DNA from: Rhizobium grahamii
GTDB lineage: Bacteria; Pseudomonadota; Alphaproteobacteria; Rhizobiales; Rhizobiaceae
Direction of reading: 5' to 3'
NCBI RefSeq assembly: GCF_009498215.1
Contig: NZ_CP043498.1
Span: 930,001-994,000, forward strand
DNA: 64,000 bases
Part shown: piece by piece, positions 19,470 to 29,279 of the stretch
Position numbering within the stretch: the first letter of the stretch is position 1
Layout of the letters: the number at the start of each line of letters is the position of its first letter
Notes under the pieces: model-generated
Database searches by the model: none
The model's input: only the letters and a program-made list of their open reading frames with translations
What the model was told of the DNA's origin: nothing
Position numbers and translations under genes: made by a program

Positions 19470-19814
19470 ATGACGACGTTCATCAGATTCGAAGAGAACG
19501 GTAGCAAACCGGAGTTCGGCGCTCCCGCCGCCGACCGGATCATCGCTGGTGATCCGCAGTTCCGCACATGGAGTTTCGACGAAGCCGATGGCGGTATCTA
19601 TGCCGGCATATGGGAAGCGACGCCGGGAAAGTGGCGCATCGTCTATGACGAGTGGGAGTACTTCAATGTCCTTTCCGGCTATTCGATCGTGACGGAGGAG
19701 GGCGGAGAGCCCGTTCATCTGCGCGCCGGCGACAGGATGATCTTGAAGCCGGGCTTCATCGGAACCTGGGAAGTCATCGAGACGACCCGCAAGGACTACG
19801 TCATCCGCGTTTGA
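19470..19814 (+). CDS. cupin (DUF861-like) protein
   Basis: The 114-residue single cupin resembles the ureidoglycine aminohydrolase-like DUF861 group: a DGGIYAGIWEATPGKWRI start of the barrel, EYFNVLSGYSIVTEEGG and a LRAGDRMILKPGFIGTWEV second motif. Those members usually bind no conserved His triad, and none is evident here. Function unknown. Its last 14 bases overlap the 3' end of the MarR gene on the opposite strand. Confidence 0.8.
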   Translation: MTTFIRFEENGSKPEFGAPAADRIIAGDPQFRTWSFDEADGGIYAGIWEATPGKWRIVYDEWEYFNVLSGYSIVTEEGGEPVHLRAGDRMILKPGFIGTWEVIETTRKDYVIRV

Positions 19815-20331
19815 TCGGGCTAGTCTGTCCTGCCGAAACGCACTTGTCTCTATTCGGTGACGTCGGCTTCGCGTCGGCGAAGGCCTCTGCGAAACCGCCT
19901 GATGAAATCAGGTTCATCGTTTGTCGCAAGGCGTCGGCAGCGTCCTTGCCGAAGGCGCGATCGAACCGGTCCTGAGCGTCTCTCCATAGGAGCTGGGCTT
20001 CCGCCCATTTTGCCTCTCCTGACGCCGTCAGCCGAACGCGCTTTACGCGACGGTCCTTCTCGTCGGGTACTAGCTCGACCATGCCGTCCCTCAAGAGTGG
20101 CTTCAGCGTGTGTCCGAGCGCGGAAAGATCCATCACCATAGCCTCGGCGAGGGCCTTCAGAGGCGTCGCGCCGCCGAGCTTGATCTGGGTGAGCAGCGCA
20201 TACTGCGTCGCCCTCAGCCCGCTCGGCGCCATGATATCCTCGTAGAGTTGGCCAAGCTGGCGGGAGGCGCGTTTCAGGGCGCTGTTGTTGCAGTAGTCCC
20301 AGCTGCCTGGTGCTTCGGTCTTGTCGTTCAT
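19801..20331 (-). CDS. MarR-family transcriptional regulator
   Basis: The 176-residue product has a winged helix-turn-helix typical of MarR: ALLTQIKLGGATPLKALAEA, then MDLSALGHTLKPLLRDGMVE recognition helix and the basic wing DEKDRRVKRVRLT. A C-terminal tail of about 25 residues is unusual. It is divergent from an SDR gene, and the spacer has palindromes suited to MarR dimers, so it probably controls that gene and itself in response to a small ligand. Confidence 0.9.
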   Translation of the reverse strand: MNDKTEAPGSWDYCNNSALKRASRQLGQLYEDIMAPSGLRATQYALLTQIKLGGATPLKALAEAMVMDLSALGHTLKPLLRDGMVELVPDEKDRRVKRVRLTASGEAKWAEAQLLWRDAQDRFDRAFGKDAADALRQTMNLISSGGFAEAFADAKPTSPNRDKCVSAGQTSPIKRG

Positions 20332-20363
20332 GATCGATCTCCGGTCTCGATGTCTTCCGATCG

Positions 20364-20378
20364 TTGACGGTCAGTCAA
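20364..20378. promoter_or_regulatory. inverted repeat near MarR start, candidate operator
   Basis: TTGAC and GTCAA arms with a five-base spacer, about 33 bases upstream of the MarR start. Its position in the divergent spacer makes it a candidate MarR-type operator. Confidence 0.35.
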
Positions 20379-20441
20379 TCCTCTCATTTCGAAATTTATC
20401 GTCTCTCCCCTTGCGCTGGCGGCACGACTATACAAATATAG

Positions 20442-20453
20442 TGGCATATGCCA
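20442..20453. promoter_or_regulatory. 12-base perfect palindrome upstream of the SDR gene, candidate MarR operator
   Basis: TGGCATATGCCA is a perfect palindrome and overlaps a possible -10 element (TATAGT, 20437-20442). Its placement 30 bases before the SDR start suits repression by the divergent MarR protein. Confidence 0.45.
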
Positions 20454-20483
20454 GTAAAATCAAAATTGGAAAGGAATACCGTC

Positions 20484-21287
20484 ATGTCTGGTTTCAATCC
20501 TGGGACTGCTTTGGTTACCGGTGCCTCCTCGGGGATCGGCGCCGCTTATGCTGATCGCCTGGCAAAGCGCCGCTACAATCTCCTTCTTGTCGCACGCGAC
20601 GGCGAGCGCCTCTCGGCTCTGGCGAAGCGGCTGAAGGCCGAGCAGGGCGTTGAGGTGGAGGTGCTGGTGGCGGATCTGACGAACCGGGCGGATGTTCGCG
20701 TCGTCGAACAACGCCTGCGTGACGATGCGGCGATCACGATGCTGGTCAACAATGCAGGCATTGGACCCAAGGGCAAGATGCTCGACGACGACGCCGACTA
20801 TCTGGAAAACATGATCGAACTCAACGTCGTCGCGGTAAACCGCCTTGCAGTCGCTGCGGCACAGGCATTCTCCAAGCGGGGCAGGGGCGCGATCGTCAAT
20901 ATCGCCTCTGTGGTGGTATTCATACCGGAGCGGTTCAACGCCACATATAGCGCCACAAAGGCCTTCGTGCTCAATCTCACCCAGGGAATCCACGCGGAAG
21001 TCGCGGAGCAGGGTGTCAAGGTTCAGGCGGTGCTACCTGGTCTGACCCGGACCGAAATATTCGAACGCGCAGGAGGCTCCGTCGACAATCTTCCCGCCTC
21101 GATGGTGATGGATGTCAACGATATGGTCGATGCCTCGCTGGCTGGCTTCGACAAGGGTGAGCTGATCACGATCCCGTCACTGCCGAATGAAAACGATCTG
21201 GCGCAACTGACGACAGCGCGCCTGGCGCTTGGCCCCAATCTTTCGCATAGCAAGCCGGCTGCTCGCTACGGCGTCAACGTCGACTGA
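20484..21287 (+). CDS. short-chain dehydrogenase/reductase (SDR)
   Basis: The 267-residue NAD(P)-dependent oxidoreductase has the classical SDR motifs: TGASSGIG (cofactor loop), NNAG (AMLVNNAGIGPKG region), catalytic Ser in VNIASVV, and Tyr-x-x-x-Lys in YSATKAF. The substrate is unknown. I took the ATG at 20484 because AAAGGAA lies nine bases upstream; an ATG at 20448 lies within the candidate operator. It is probably controlled by the divergent MarR. Confidence 0.9.
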   Translation: MSGFNPGTALVTGASSGIGAAYADRLAKRRYNLLLVARDGERLSALAKRLKAEQGVEVEVLVADLTNRADVRVVEQRLRDDAAITMLVNNAGIGPKGKMLDDDADYLENMIELNVVAVNRLAVAAAQAFSKRGRGAIVNIASVVVFIPERFNATYSATKAFVLNLTQGIHAEVAEQGVKVQAVLPGLTRTEIFERAGGSVDNLPASMVMDVNDMVDASLAGFDKGELITIPSLPNENDLAQLTTARLALGPNLSHSKPAARYGVNVD

Positions 21288-21414
21288 GCGATGATCGCGG
21301 CACGATCTGTTCCTCCGCCGCAATGATCCATGTCAAAGCGCAGCCCGGCGGCATCGCATAGGTTGCTCCTGTGAGGGGCGGCGGCGGTCGACCCTCACGC
21401 TGGTAAGTCAATTT

Positions 21415-21447
21415 CCCGCTCCGCCACCCCGCGGAGCGGGCTTTTTT
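21415..21447 (+). terminator. terminator between SDR and dctD
   Basis: A ten-base GC-rich stem (21415-21424 with 21431-21440) followed by CTTTTTT. It lies 128 bases after the SDR stop and abuts the dctD stop on the other strand. A second potential stem (21371-21377 with 21392-21398) lies upstream. Confidence 0.8.
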
Positions 21448-22810
21448 AATCCTTGTTGCCGGCAGGTTCGAAATCGCTCCTGGTGATGCCGTGCCGCTGC
21501 AGCTTGTCGTAAAAGGTCTTGCGCGGGATGCCGAGGGCAGCGATCGTTCGCCTGACGTCGCCCTCGTTTCTGTCGAGCGCCTGCCGGATGACACTCGCTT
21601 CGTACCGCTCCAGCTGATCGGGTAACGGCAGATCGTCGTCTGTCTCGACACGCCTGGTTTCCTTGGAAGCGGACGGCTGCTCGACGCCGAGAACGAAGCG
21701 TTCCGCGAAATGCGAGAGTTCGCGAACATTGCCGGGCCAGTCATGGCTCAGGAGGTGCTGGCGAGTATCGGCGCTCATCGTCGGAACCTCCCGCCTGAAA
21801 CGCTTGGCCGCCCGTTCCGCGAAATATCCGAAAAGCAGCGGAACATCGTCTCGCCTGTCTCGCAATGGCGGAATCGAGATCGTCACGACATTCAGCCGAT
21901 AATACAGATCCTCTCGAAACTCCCCGCGCTGGCCGGGGTCGCCGAGATCGACCTTGGCGGCCGCAACGACCCTGAGGTCGACGGGCCTTACCTCGTTGGT
22001 GCCGAGCGGCGTCACCTCGCGCATCTCAAGCACTCTCAACATCTGGACCTGTGTCGATGGCGGCATGCTCTCTATCTCGTCGAGAAAGAGCGTGCCGCCG
22101 CTTGCATGCTCGATGCGACCGATGCGTTTCTTCTGTGCGCCCGTAAAGGCACCCGGCTCGTGCCCGAATAGTTCGCTTTCGATGACCGTTTCGGGCAGAG
22201 CGCCGCAGTTGAGCGCCACGAAGTTGCCCGAAGAGCGGCGGCTCCACTGATGCAGGAGGCTGGCGACGACTTCCTTGCCGCTGCCGGTTTCGCCGGTCAC
22301 GAGCACGTCGACGTCGGTGTCCGCGATCTGTCGCAACGTACGACGCAGACGTTCCATCGCCGGTGTCTGGCCGATGAGGGGGAGATCGTCGCGGGCCTCT
22401 TCGCCGGCTCGCCGCAGTGCGCGGTTTTCCATGACAAGCCGCCGTTTTTCGACGGCGCGCCGGACGCTCTGGACGAGGCGATCTGCCGCGAAAGGCTTGG
22501 TGATGAAATCATAGACGCCGTCCTGGATGGCCTTCACCGCCATCGGTATGTCGCCGTGACCGGTGATCAGGATTACGGGCAGGTCGATATCAAGTTTGCG
22601 CACGCGGTCGAATAGCTGCAATCCGTCGATCTGCGGCATGCGAATATCGGACACGATTACGCCAGGAAAATCCGGAGTCAGGTTGGAAAGAGCCTCGCCT
22701 GCTGTGGAAAATGCGGAAACCGCAAAGCCGGCAAGCTCCAATGTCTGGCTTGTCGCGCGCAGGAGATCCCTGTCGTCATCGATGAGAAAGATGGCAGGTG
22801 CGTCGCTCAT
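21446..22810 (-). CDS. dctD: C4-dicarboxylate response regulator DctD (NtrC family)
   Basis: The 454-residue activator has a receiver domain (phospho-acceptor Asp in VIVSDIRMP, about residue 54), an AAA+ sigma-54 interaction domain (Walker A GETGSGKE; the sigma-54 contact loop GAFTGA) and a C-terminal Fis-type helix-turn-helix ([20 protein letters not shown]). When phosphorylated by DctB it activates dctA from upstream sites. It is translationally coupled to dctB (four-base overlap). Ends at the hairpin shared with the SDR gene. Confidence 0.97.
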   Translation of the reverse strand: MSDAPAIFLIDDDRDLLRATSQTLELAGFAVSAFSTAGEALSNLTPDFPGVIVSDIRMPQIDGLQLFDRVRKLDIDLPVILITGHGDIPMAVKAIQDGVYDFITKPFAADRLVQSVRRAVEKRRLVMENRALRRAGEEARDDLPLIGQTPAMERLRRTLRQIADTDVDVLVTGETGSGKEVVASLLHQWSRRSSGNFVALNCGALPETVIESELFGHEPGAFTGAQKKRIGRIEHASGGTLFLDEIESMPPSTQVQMLRVLEMREVTPLGTNEVRPVDLRVVAAAKVDLGDPGQRGEFREDLYYRLNVVTISIPPLRDRRDDVPLLFGYFAERAAKRFRREVPTMSADTRQHLLSHDWPGNVRELSHFAERFVLGVEQPSASKETRRVETDDDLPLPDQLERYEASVIRQALDRNEGDVRRTIAALGIPRKTFYDKLQRHGITRSDFEPAGNKD

Positions 22811-24669
22811 GTCTTTGCTTTCGGAAGTTGGACGGTGAAACAGGTGCCGGCGGTGCTACTCGTGACGTCGATCTGCCCTCCGTAGTCGGCGACGATGTCC
22901 TTCGAGATCACCAGCCCGAGCCCCAGTCCCTTTTCTTTCGATGTGTTGAACGGCGTAAACAGCGACTTCAGGATCGTGTCCGATATGCCAGGCCCGTTAT
23001 CGGCCACGTGTATGGTCACCGTATCGGCCGTGTCCGTGACGGAGACCTCGACCTTCGCATCGGGTCTGCCTTCCAGCGCCTCGAGAGCATTCTGGAAAAG
23101 ATTGATCAGCACCTGCTCCAGCCGGACGCGGTTGCCCATCACCCTGACGTCGGCGGGCGGAAGGCTGATATCCAGCGCATCCAGCCGGCCCGCGAATCTG
23201 CTTCGCAACAGCACGACGGCGCCTTCTATGATGCTGCGAAGGTCGACCGGCTCGGGAGCGGCGCGTCCTTTCCGGCCGAACGCCTTCAGTTCCTCGGTGA
23301 TCGTCCCGATGCGCTCCGTCAGCGAAGCGATGGCTCCGAGGTTTTCCTCGACGGGTCGTATTTGCTGCCTGTCGAGAAACACGCGGGCGTTGTCGGCATA
23401 GGCGCGTATCGTGGCAACCGGTTGATTGATCTCATGCGCGACGCCGGCCGCGACCTGGCCGAGGATCGCGAGACGGTTTGCCTGGACGAGTTCCTGCTGA
23501 ACGACCTGCAACTGCGCCTCGGTTTCCTTGTGATCCGAGATCTCGGCCTGAAGACGGTCACGCGCGCGGCTGAGATCCTCTGTCCGCTCGACCACGCGGC
23601 GCTCAAGCTCCTCGCGCATCGATTGCTCAGCCGCGATCCTCGCCGCAGCGACATGACGGCGCCGGATGAGAAAGGCGACGATCGCCAGGATCGGAACGAG
23701 GGCCGCAAGCACCAGGAGGCGAACTTCGCGAACGGAGGCGGCGACGGCGGCTTCGGTCGGCACGAGATATTCGAGCCGCCATGGCGTCGTCGGAACGGGG
23801 GTCTGCAGGCGCAGATATTCTGCTTCGCCGCCGCCGGGCAACACGGCAGCGACGAGCGATGCTTCGGGATCGATCGCCTTCGGCCGCATAATCGGTAGCG
23901 GCGTCAGCGGAGCATCGCCAAATTGCAGGCTGGCGCGAATGGCGGCGAGGTCCTTTTCGGGTACCGGCTCCGCAGTCATGAAGCGCCATGAAGGAATGCT
24001 GGTGATGAGCACGACGCCCTGGTCGTCAGTCACGTAGACGGGCCGTTTCGCGTCTCTCCAGTCGGCCTCCAGGCGGTCGAATTCGAGCTTGACCACGACC
24101 ACGCCGAGCGGCGCGGCGGCACTGCCGACGCGTCTGGCGATATAAAGACCGGGACGCTTGCTGACGCTGCCGAGGGCAAAATGCTCTGCTGTCTCCTCTG
24201 TCATCGCGCGCTGGAAGTAAGCGCGAAAGGTATAGTCGTTGCCGACGAAGCTGAGCGGTTCGCGCCAGTTGCTCGAGGAGATGGCGATGCCGTCCTTGCC
24301 GATGACGTAAAGCACCGCTGCCTGCGTGCCGGTAACGAGGCGTTCCAGCTTCCGGTTCAGGATGTCGACCGCGTTGCTGCGGGGGGAGAGCAGCGCGTCT
24401 ATCACCTGCTGATCTTCGGCAAGCAGCAGTGGCAGTGCTCTCGGCCGTTCCATCACGGCTGTCAGCAGGGCGATCTTCAGATTGGCGTCGGTACGACTCT
24501 GGCTCTCCAGTGCCTCGATCGACGAGCGTCGGGCGTAGGAGCCGGCAGCTATAAAGGCAGCAGCCAGGAGGATAACCGCGATCGCCGCGAATATGGTCCA
24601 TCCCCGCCGGCTGTTTTCAGCGGTGCTTCGGGTCGCTTCGCCTGTCTGAGCAATGGTGTCGAGCATCAT
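22807..24669 (-). CDS. dctB: C4-dicarboxylate sensor histidine kinase DctB
   Basis: The 620-residue membrane kinase has an N-terminal transmembrane helix (about 28-47), a long periplasmic sensing domain of the dCACHE type, a second helix (about 310-330), a coiled-coil and the kinase core: His in [19 protein letters not shown], the N-box [14 protein letters not shown], and ADNGPGI. It senses succinate, fumarate or malate with DctA. The start codon is next to two DctD-like sites, so dctBD may be self-regulated. The dctA gene diverges from it. Confidence 0.97.
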   Translation of the reverse strand: MMLDTIAQTGEATRSTAENSRRGWTIFAAIAVILLAAAFIAAGSYARRSSIEALESQSRTDANLKIALLTAVMERPRALPLLLAEDQQVIDALLSPRSNAVDILNRKLERLVTGTQAAVLYVIGKDGIAISSSNWREPLSFVGNDYTFRAYFQRAMTEETAEHFALGSVSKRPGLYIARRVGSAAAPLGVVVVKLEFDRLEADWRDAKRPVYVTDDQGVVLITSIPSWRFMTAEPVPEKDLAAIRASLQFGDAPLTPLPIMRPKAIDPEASLVAAVLPGGGEAEYLRLQTPVPTTPWRLEYLVPTEAAVAASVREVRLLVLAALVPILAIVAFLIRRRHVAAARIAAEQSMREELERRVVERTEDLSRARDRLQAEISDHKETEAQLQVVQQELVQANRLAILGQVAAGVAHEINQPVATIRAYADNARVFLDRQQIRPVEENLGAIASLTERIGTITEELKAFGRKGRAAPEPVDLRSIIEGAVVLLRSRFAGRLDALDISLPPADVRVMGNRVRLEQVLINLFQNALEALEGRPDAKVEVSVTDTADTVTIHVADNGPGISDTILKSLFTPFNTSKEKGLGLGLVISKDIVADYGGQIDVTSSTAGTCFTVQLPKAKT

Positions 24670-24676
24670 CGATCAT

Positions 24677-24692
24677 GTGCGCAATTTCGCAC
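24677..24692. promoter_or_regulatory. DctD-type upstream activator site 1
   Basis: Dyad GTGCG and CGCAC with a six-base spacer, resembling known rhizobial DctD sites. It is about 115 bases upstream of the dctA sigma-54 promoter, inside the dctB-dctA spacer. Confidence 0.6.
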
Positions 24693-24708
24693 TTTCGTCA
24701 AATGGATT

Positions 24709-24726
24709 TGTGCGGAAATCCGCTCA
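24709..24726. promoter_or_regulatory. DctD-type upstream activator site 2
   Basis: TGTGCGGAAATCCGCTCA, a nearly perfect dyad (TG.GCGGA / TCCGC.CA). With site 1 it forms the tandem pair expected for cooperative DctD binding upstream of dctA, about 75-90 bases before the promoter. Confidence 0.7.
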
Positions 24727-24799
24727 ATCTGTCGCTGCCGAAGCAGGCCGTCGGAGAAATGCACATAGATATCAATTCGATAAACGACCCTGAATGTTC

Positions 24800-24815
24800 T
24801 GGCACGGATGTTGCA
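24800..24815 (+). promoter_or_regulatory. sigma-54 promoter of dctA
   Basis: TGGCACGGATGTTGCA matches the RpoN consensus TGGCAC-N5-TTGC, with GG at 24801-24802 and GC at 24813-24814 separated by exactly ten bases. It lies 85 bases before the dctA start. Confidence 0.92.
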
Positions 24816-24901
24816 AAGTACTGGCTGCAGTACCTGCTGCATTTCGACTAACGCATTCGCCCCGGGAGGCCGGTCTGGTTTGGGGCTCGATGGAGGACAT
24901 G

Positions 24902-26236
24902 ATGGACATTGCACTCCCCGCCACCCCAGCGCGTGGCAAACTACCCTTTTATCGGCACCTCTACGTGCAGGTTCTGGCGGCGATCGCGGCCGGTATTCTG
25001 CTCGGCCATTTCTATCCCGAGATCGGAACGGCGCTGAAGCCGCTCGGCGACGCCTTCATCAAGCTGGTAAAGATGATTATCGCGCCAGTTATCTTTCTCA
25101 CGGTAGCCACCGGTATCGCCGGCATGTCCGACCTGCAGAAGGTCGGTCGTGTTGCCGGCAAGGCCATGATCTATTTTTTGGTGTTCTCGACACTGGCGCT
25201 GGCCGTCGGCCTCGTCGTGGCGAATGTCGTCCAGCCTGGCGCCGGCATGCACATCGATCCCGCGACGCTCGACGCCAAGGCTGTCGCGAGCTTCGCCGAG
25301 AAGGCGCACGACACGACCATCACCGGCTTCCTGATGAACATCATCCCGAACACGATTGTCGGCGCTTTTGCTGACGGGGATATCCTTCAGGTCCTGTTCT
25401 TCTCGGTCCTGTTCGGTATCGCGCTGGCGATGGTCGGCGATCGCGGACGTCCCGTGGTGGATTTCCTGCAGGCTTTGACGTCCCCCGTCTTCAAGCTGGT
25501 CGCCGTGTTGATGAAGGCTGCCCCGATCGGCGCATTCGGCGCCATGGCCTTCACCATCGGCAAGTATGGCATCGGCTCTATTGCCAATCTCGCCATGCTG
25601 ATCGGCACCTTCTACCTGACGTCCCTGATCTTCGTGCTGGTCGTGCTCGGTGCTGTCGCCCGCTATAACGGCTTCTCGATCCTTTCCCTGATCCGCTACA
25701 TCAAGGAAGAACTGCTGCTGGTGCTCGGTACGTCGTCCTCCGAGGCAGCGCTTCCGGGTCTTATGGCCAAGATGGAACGTGCCGGCTGCAAGCGCTCGGT
25801 CGTCGGTCTCGTCATTCCGACCGGCTACTCGTTCAACCTCGACGGCACGAACATCTACATGACGCTCGCAGCCCTGTTCATCGCTCAGGCAACGGACACG
25901 CCGCTGTCGCTGGCAGATCAGATCCTGCTTCTCGCGGTTGCCATGCTGAGCTCCAAGGGCGCTGCCGGGATCACCGGTGCAGGTTTCATCACCCTTGCCG
26001 CGACGCTGTCGGTCGTCCCGTCCGTTCCGGTCGCCGGCATGGCACTTATCCTCGGCATTGACAGGTTCATGTCCGAATGCCGGGCTCTGACGAACTTCGT
26101 CGGCAATGCCGTTGCAACGGTTGTCGTCGCGCGTTGGGAAAATGAGCTCGATCAGGAGCAGTTCGCCGCGGCAATGGCAGGTCAGCTATTGCCTGAGCAG
26201 GAATTGCCTGCGCCCGCCCTGCGGGCCGCTGAATAA
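24902..26236 (+). CDS. dctA: C4-dicarboxylate transporter DctA
   Basis: The 444-residue protein is an inner membrane symporter of the dicarboxylate/amino acid:cation family, importing succinate, fumarate and malate. It carries [20 protein letters not shown], the serine-rich [14 protein letters not shown] motif and the [19 protein letters not shown] motif that form the substrate site. In nodulating rhizobia DctA supplies carbon to bacteroids. I placed the start at 24902, where GGAGG is five bases upstream; an ATG at 24899 is equally in frame but only two bases from it. A double hairpin terminator follows. Confidence 0.97.
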   Translation: MDIALPATPARGKLPFYRHLYVQVLAAIAAGILLGHFYPEIGTALKPLGDAFIKLVKMIIAPVIFLTVATGIAGMSDLQKVGRVAGKAMIYFLVFSTLALAVGLVVANVVQPGAGMHIDPATLDAKAVASFAEKAHDTTITGFLMNIIPNTIVGAFADGDILQVLFFSVLFGIALAMVGDRGRPVVDFLQALTSPVFKLVAVLMKAAPIGAFGAMAFTIGKYGIGSIANLAMLIGTFYLTSLIFVLVVLGAVARYNGFSILSLIRYIKEELLLVLGTSSSEAALPGLMAKMERAGCKRSVVGLVIPTGYSFNLDGTNIYMTLAALFIAQATDTPLSLADQILLLAVAMLSSKGAAGITGAGFITLAATLSVVPSVPVAGMALILGIDRFMSECRALTNFVGNAVATVVVARWENELDQEQFAAAMAGQLLPEQELPAPALRAAE

Positions 26237-26246
26237 ATCATAACAA

Positions 26247-26315
26247 GGACGCCGCAGTCCGGCGTCCACTTCGTCTAATTCACAATCCGCGCTTCCTGAG
26301 GGGCGCGGATTTTTT
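26247..26315 (+). terminator. tandem hairpins terminating dctA
   Basis: First stem 26247-26253 with 26261-26267; second, stronger stem 26284-26292 with 26303-26311 followed by six T. The second is the likely rho-independent terminator. The convergent P450 gene ends two bases after it. Confidence 0.9.
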
Positions 26316-26316
26316 G

Positions 26317-27561
26317 TTACCAGCAGAGGTCGAGCCGGTCCAATCCATGGAAATGGTAGACGTCCTTGATCGCAGGCGTCCCTGCGATCTTCAGTCCCGC
26401 CAACCGTTCGAATAGGATCGGAAGCACGACATTGAGCTCCAGACGTGCCAGCGGTGCGCCGATGCAGAAGTGGATGCCGGCACCGAAAGAAAGATTGGCG
26501 GCTTCGTTTCGCGCTGGCTTGAACACCAGGGGATCGCTGAACTTTGCCGGATCAAGGTTGGCGGCGGCGAGGATCAGGCTGACCTTGTCGCCACGCTTGA
26601 AGGAAACGCCGTCGACCTCCACGTCCTCCAGCGCCCAACGCTGGAAGATATGAACAGGCGCGCAGATCCGCAGAGTCTCTTCGATTGTCCGCTCGGTCGT
26701 CGCCTCGTCCTTGAAAAGCTCTGCCGGGTTGTAGTCGCTCTCCAGGATGACGCGCACCGAGTTGCCGATCTGGTGGACAGTCGCCTCGTGTCCGGCGTTC
26801 AATAGAACGATCGTCGTCGATACGAGCTCGTCTTCGGTCAGGTACTGCCCCTTATGCTCCGTATGGATCATGTGGGTCAGCAGGTCGTCGCGCGGATTGG
26901 CGCGGCGTTCCGCAATCATGCCCTTGACGTAATCCGAGAATTCTTTCGAGGCCTTGTCGGCGCCGTCCTCGTCTTCTCGCGTGCAGCCGAAGAGGTACAT
27001 GCGGATATAGGCATGCGACCACTTGAGCAGTTGCGGCCCCATCTCCTCCGGGATGCCGATCATGCGTGCGATCATCGTCACGGGGATGATGTCGGCGAAG
27101 GCGGAGAGCAGCTCGACCTCGCCCTTCTTCTCGAAATCGTCGATCAGCCTGGTCGCGAGCTCGGTAAGCTCCGGCTTCATCTTTTCGACATGACGGGAAA
27201 CGAAGGCCCGGTTGACGAGCGTACGCAGGCGCGTGTGTTCGGGCGGCTCGAGTTCGAGCAGCGAATAGCGCTCGGCGAGGTCGAAATTCGCGACGTGCTG
27301 GTCAGGCTCTGGAAGCCCAAGTTCCTCACGCGAGGCAATATGCAGGATCTGGCGGCCGAAACGGCGGTCCCTCAGGAGCGCGTTCACATGGTCATAGCCG
27401 GTGAAGAACCACTGTTTCTGCTGATCCCAGTAAAACGTGGGACAATGGGCGTGCAGCGCCGCATAGGCGGCGTTGGGATTGTTATAGAATTCCGGGTTGC
27501 TGGCATCCAGCGAGACGTGTCGCGTAGCCGCGTCTATGGAGAGAAACGAGGGTATCATCAT
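26317..27561 (-). CDS. cytochrome P450
   Basis: The 414-residue soluble P450 shows the I-helix motif LLNAGHEATVHQ (AGxE-type, Thr retained in the following position), the K-helix ExxR (EETLR), and the heme-ligand loop FGAGIHFCIGAPLAR with the cysteine thiolate. Substrate and redox partners cannot be read; the family in rhizobia includes oxidases of unknown role. No ferredoxin or reductase gene is adjacent. A GC-rich region immediately precedes it with no clear promoter. Confidence 0.93.
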   Translation of the reverse strand: MMIPSFLSIDAATRHVSLDASNPEFYNNPNAAYAALHAHCPTFYWDQQKQWFFTGYDHVNALLRDRRFGRQILHIASREELGLPEPDQHVANFDLAERYSLLELEPPEHTRLRTLVNRAFVSRHVEKMKPELTELATRLIDDFEKKGEVELLSAFADIIPVTMIARMIGIPEEMGPQLLKWSHAYIRMYLFGCTREDEDGADKASKEFSDYVKGMIAERRANPRDDLLTHMIHTEHKGQYLTEDELVSTTIVLLNAGHEATVHQIGNSVRVILESDYNPAELFKDEATTERTIEETLRICAPVHIFQRWALEDVEVDGVSFKRGDKVSLILAAANLDPAKFSDPLVFKPARNEAANLSFGAGIHFCIGAPLARLELNVVLPILFERLAGLKIAGTPAIKDVYHFHGLDRLDLCW

Positions 27562-27649
27562 GTCTCCGGCTTAGCGGATTTGTCGCAAGCCGGAAAGTCG
27601 CATAAGCGCGTACTTCGGCTTCAATCCTTCTCAAAGATCGAGGCGATGC

Positions 27650-28897
27650 CTAACGAGCCAGCGATCCGACGCGGCGCAGCGCATGAATCTGGTCGTCGAG
27701 TGTCGGAACGAGCTCGCCGCTGCGTTCGGCAGGCGCCGCGGGTGGGGGAGCTGCCGCCTCTGCCTCGCCGAAGACGACGGTGCAGTTGCGACCCGCCGCC
27801 TTGGCTGCATAGAGCGCACGGTCGGCTGCCGAAACGAGCTTGTCCATATTGGCTTCGATCGGCGAGGAGAGGGCAACACCGGTGCTGACAGTCGCCGGGA
27901 CGAGCGCGTCTCCGGTGTTGATCGGTGCGCGGCAGAGTTCCGCCCGGATCGATTCGGCAAGCGCTTCGGCTTCCGTCTGGTCGGCCACGCTGACGAAGGC
28001 TGCGAATTCCTCGCCGCCCATGCGTCCGAATGCGCCGGCCAGCGTATACTGACGGGCCATCCGGGCAAACACGGTCAGCACGACATCGCCCGCATGATGT
28101 CCGAAGCTGTCATTGATACGCTTGAAATTGTCCAGGTCGAAGAGGAGGACGGCCATCTGACGCTTCTCGTCATGAGCCCGAATTTGTATGCCGGCGAACT
28201 GCGCAAAGAGACCGCGGCGGTTGAACACGCCGGTCAGTGTATCGGTGGCGCTCAAAAGCCGCAGCTGTCTTTCCGAGCGCTCCATGATGACGCGGCACGT
28301 CAGCACGCAGGCGAGTGTCAGAGGGAAGGCGGTTCCCAAGGCTGCGATCCCCGCATAGTTTGCAGCCTCAGCAGCCGTCGGGGACGTCAGTCCGATTACA
28401 AGGGCGGCACCGAAACATACGCAGCTCTGAAACAGGAAGATGACAGCGAGCTTTGTACGCGTCGGCTCAAGCCGGATTCCGGGTGACATGACCGCCATGG
28501 CAAGCCCGGTGGCACCGGTTGCGGACGCCAGATTGTAGAGAATGACGCGGTTGGCATAGTCGTCGTTGACCCAGGGGAGGAAAACGCCCGCGAGCCATAC
28601 AAGAGGCGGCAGCGCGATCCACCATTCGATCTTTCGCTTGTCTAGCGCCAGATATCCGGCGATCCAGGCGCTCTGACCGGCCAGCGCGATGGCGTTTCCA
28701 ATTTCGATCGAAAGCAGGTTGGGTATGTGACCGCGCAGTGCGACCATGGCAAAGCCTATAGCGCTCAGCAGAAAACCGAAGCCCCAATGCAGATAGGCCC
28801 TGTTGCGGACATTGTGGTGCCACGCCGAGAACGCCACCAGGGCAAGTGTCGCGGCCTCCGCACACCAAATCGTCAGTCCCGTTGTAACGCTGAACAC
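27650..28897 (-). CDS. membrane-bound diguanylate cyclase (GGDEF)
   Basis: The 415-residue product has an N-terminal membrane region with about six helices (to residue 215) and a C-terminal GGDEF domain (about 225-390). The active-site motif is GGEEF (FGRMGGEEFAAFV), competent for cyclic di-GMP synthesis; the inhibitory I-site RxxD is not evident. The start is a GTG at 28897 with AAGGGG upstream. It reads away from clpP, so the gap may hold separate promoters. No EAL domain is attached. Confidence 0.88.
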   Translation of the reverse strand: MFSVTTGLTIWCAEAATLALVAFSAWHHNVRNRAYLHWGFGFLLSAIGFAMVALRGHIPNLLSIEIGNAIALAGQSAWIAGYLALDKRKIEWWIALPPLVWLAGVFLPWVNDDYANRVILYNLASATGATGLAMAVMSPGIRLEPTRTKLAVIFLFQSCVCFGAALVIGLTSPTAAEAANYAGIAALGTAFPLTLACVLTCRVIMERSERQLRLLSATDTLTGVFNRRGLFAQFAGIQIRAHDEKRQMAVLLFDLDNFKRINDSFGHHAGDVVLTVFARMARQYTLAGAFGRMGGEEFAAFVSVADQTEAEALAESIRAELCRAPINTGDALVPATVSTGVALSSPIEANMDKLVSAADRALYAAKAAGRNCTVVFGEAEAAAPPPAAPAERSGELVPTLDDQIHALRRVGSLAR

Positions 28898-29279
28898 GGC
28901 AATACCCCTTCGTTGCCAGCATCATTCCCAAAAGAGACTGGCGAGTTGCTTAACCGGCGCCTGTTCCATCGGGGTCTGCCGACACATATCTGCCGATAGG
29001 CTTTCCGTCCGGTAAACGCGGGACGGGTTTGCGGAGGATTCAGTATTCCTTCATCTTGCTGGAGAGAAAAACTGTGGGGGTACGAATTGTCAGGTCGCGA
29101 TTAACGCGCGTTTCGAACAATAGGCGATAGACGAGACCACATCGTTCGGTAACCCGCCCGCCTCTTAACGTTATACCCAGGCGTGTCTTGAAGAGGAGGG
29201 TAGGGAAGCTCTATGTAGGGGTAAGGCATTTTCTTTGATTCCCGGCGTCGGGCCGGCAAGACGTTGACAAAGGACGCAC
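28898..29279. other. spacer between the diguanylate cyclase gene and clpP
   Basis: This 382-base divergent spacer contains repeats (TCTGCCGA twice, near 28975 and 28990) and a heat-shock-like promoter close to clpP. No coding frame of merit. Confidence 0.5.
29187..29216 (+). promoter_or_regulatory. candidate RpoH (sigma-32) promoter of clpP
   Basis: CTTG (29187-29190), 18 bases, then CTCTATGT, close to the rhizobial RpoH pattern of CTTG and CYTATNT. It is about 65 bases upstream of clpP, a gene commonly controlled by RpoH. Confidence 0.45.
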
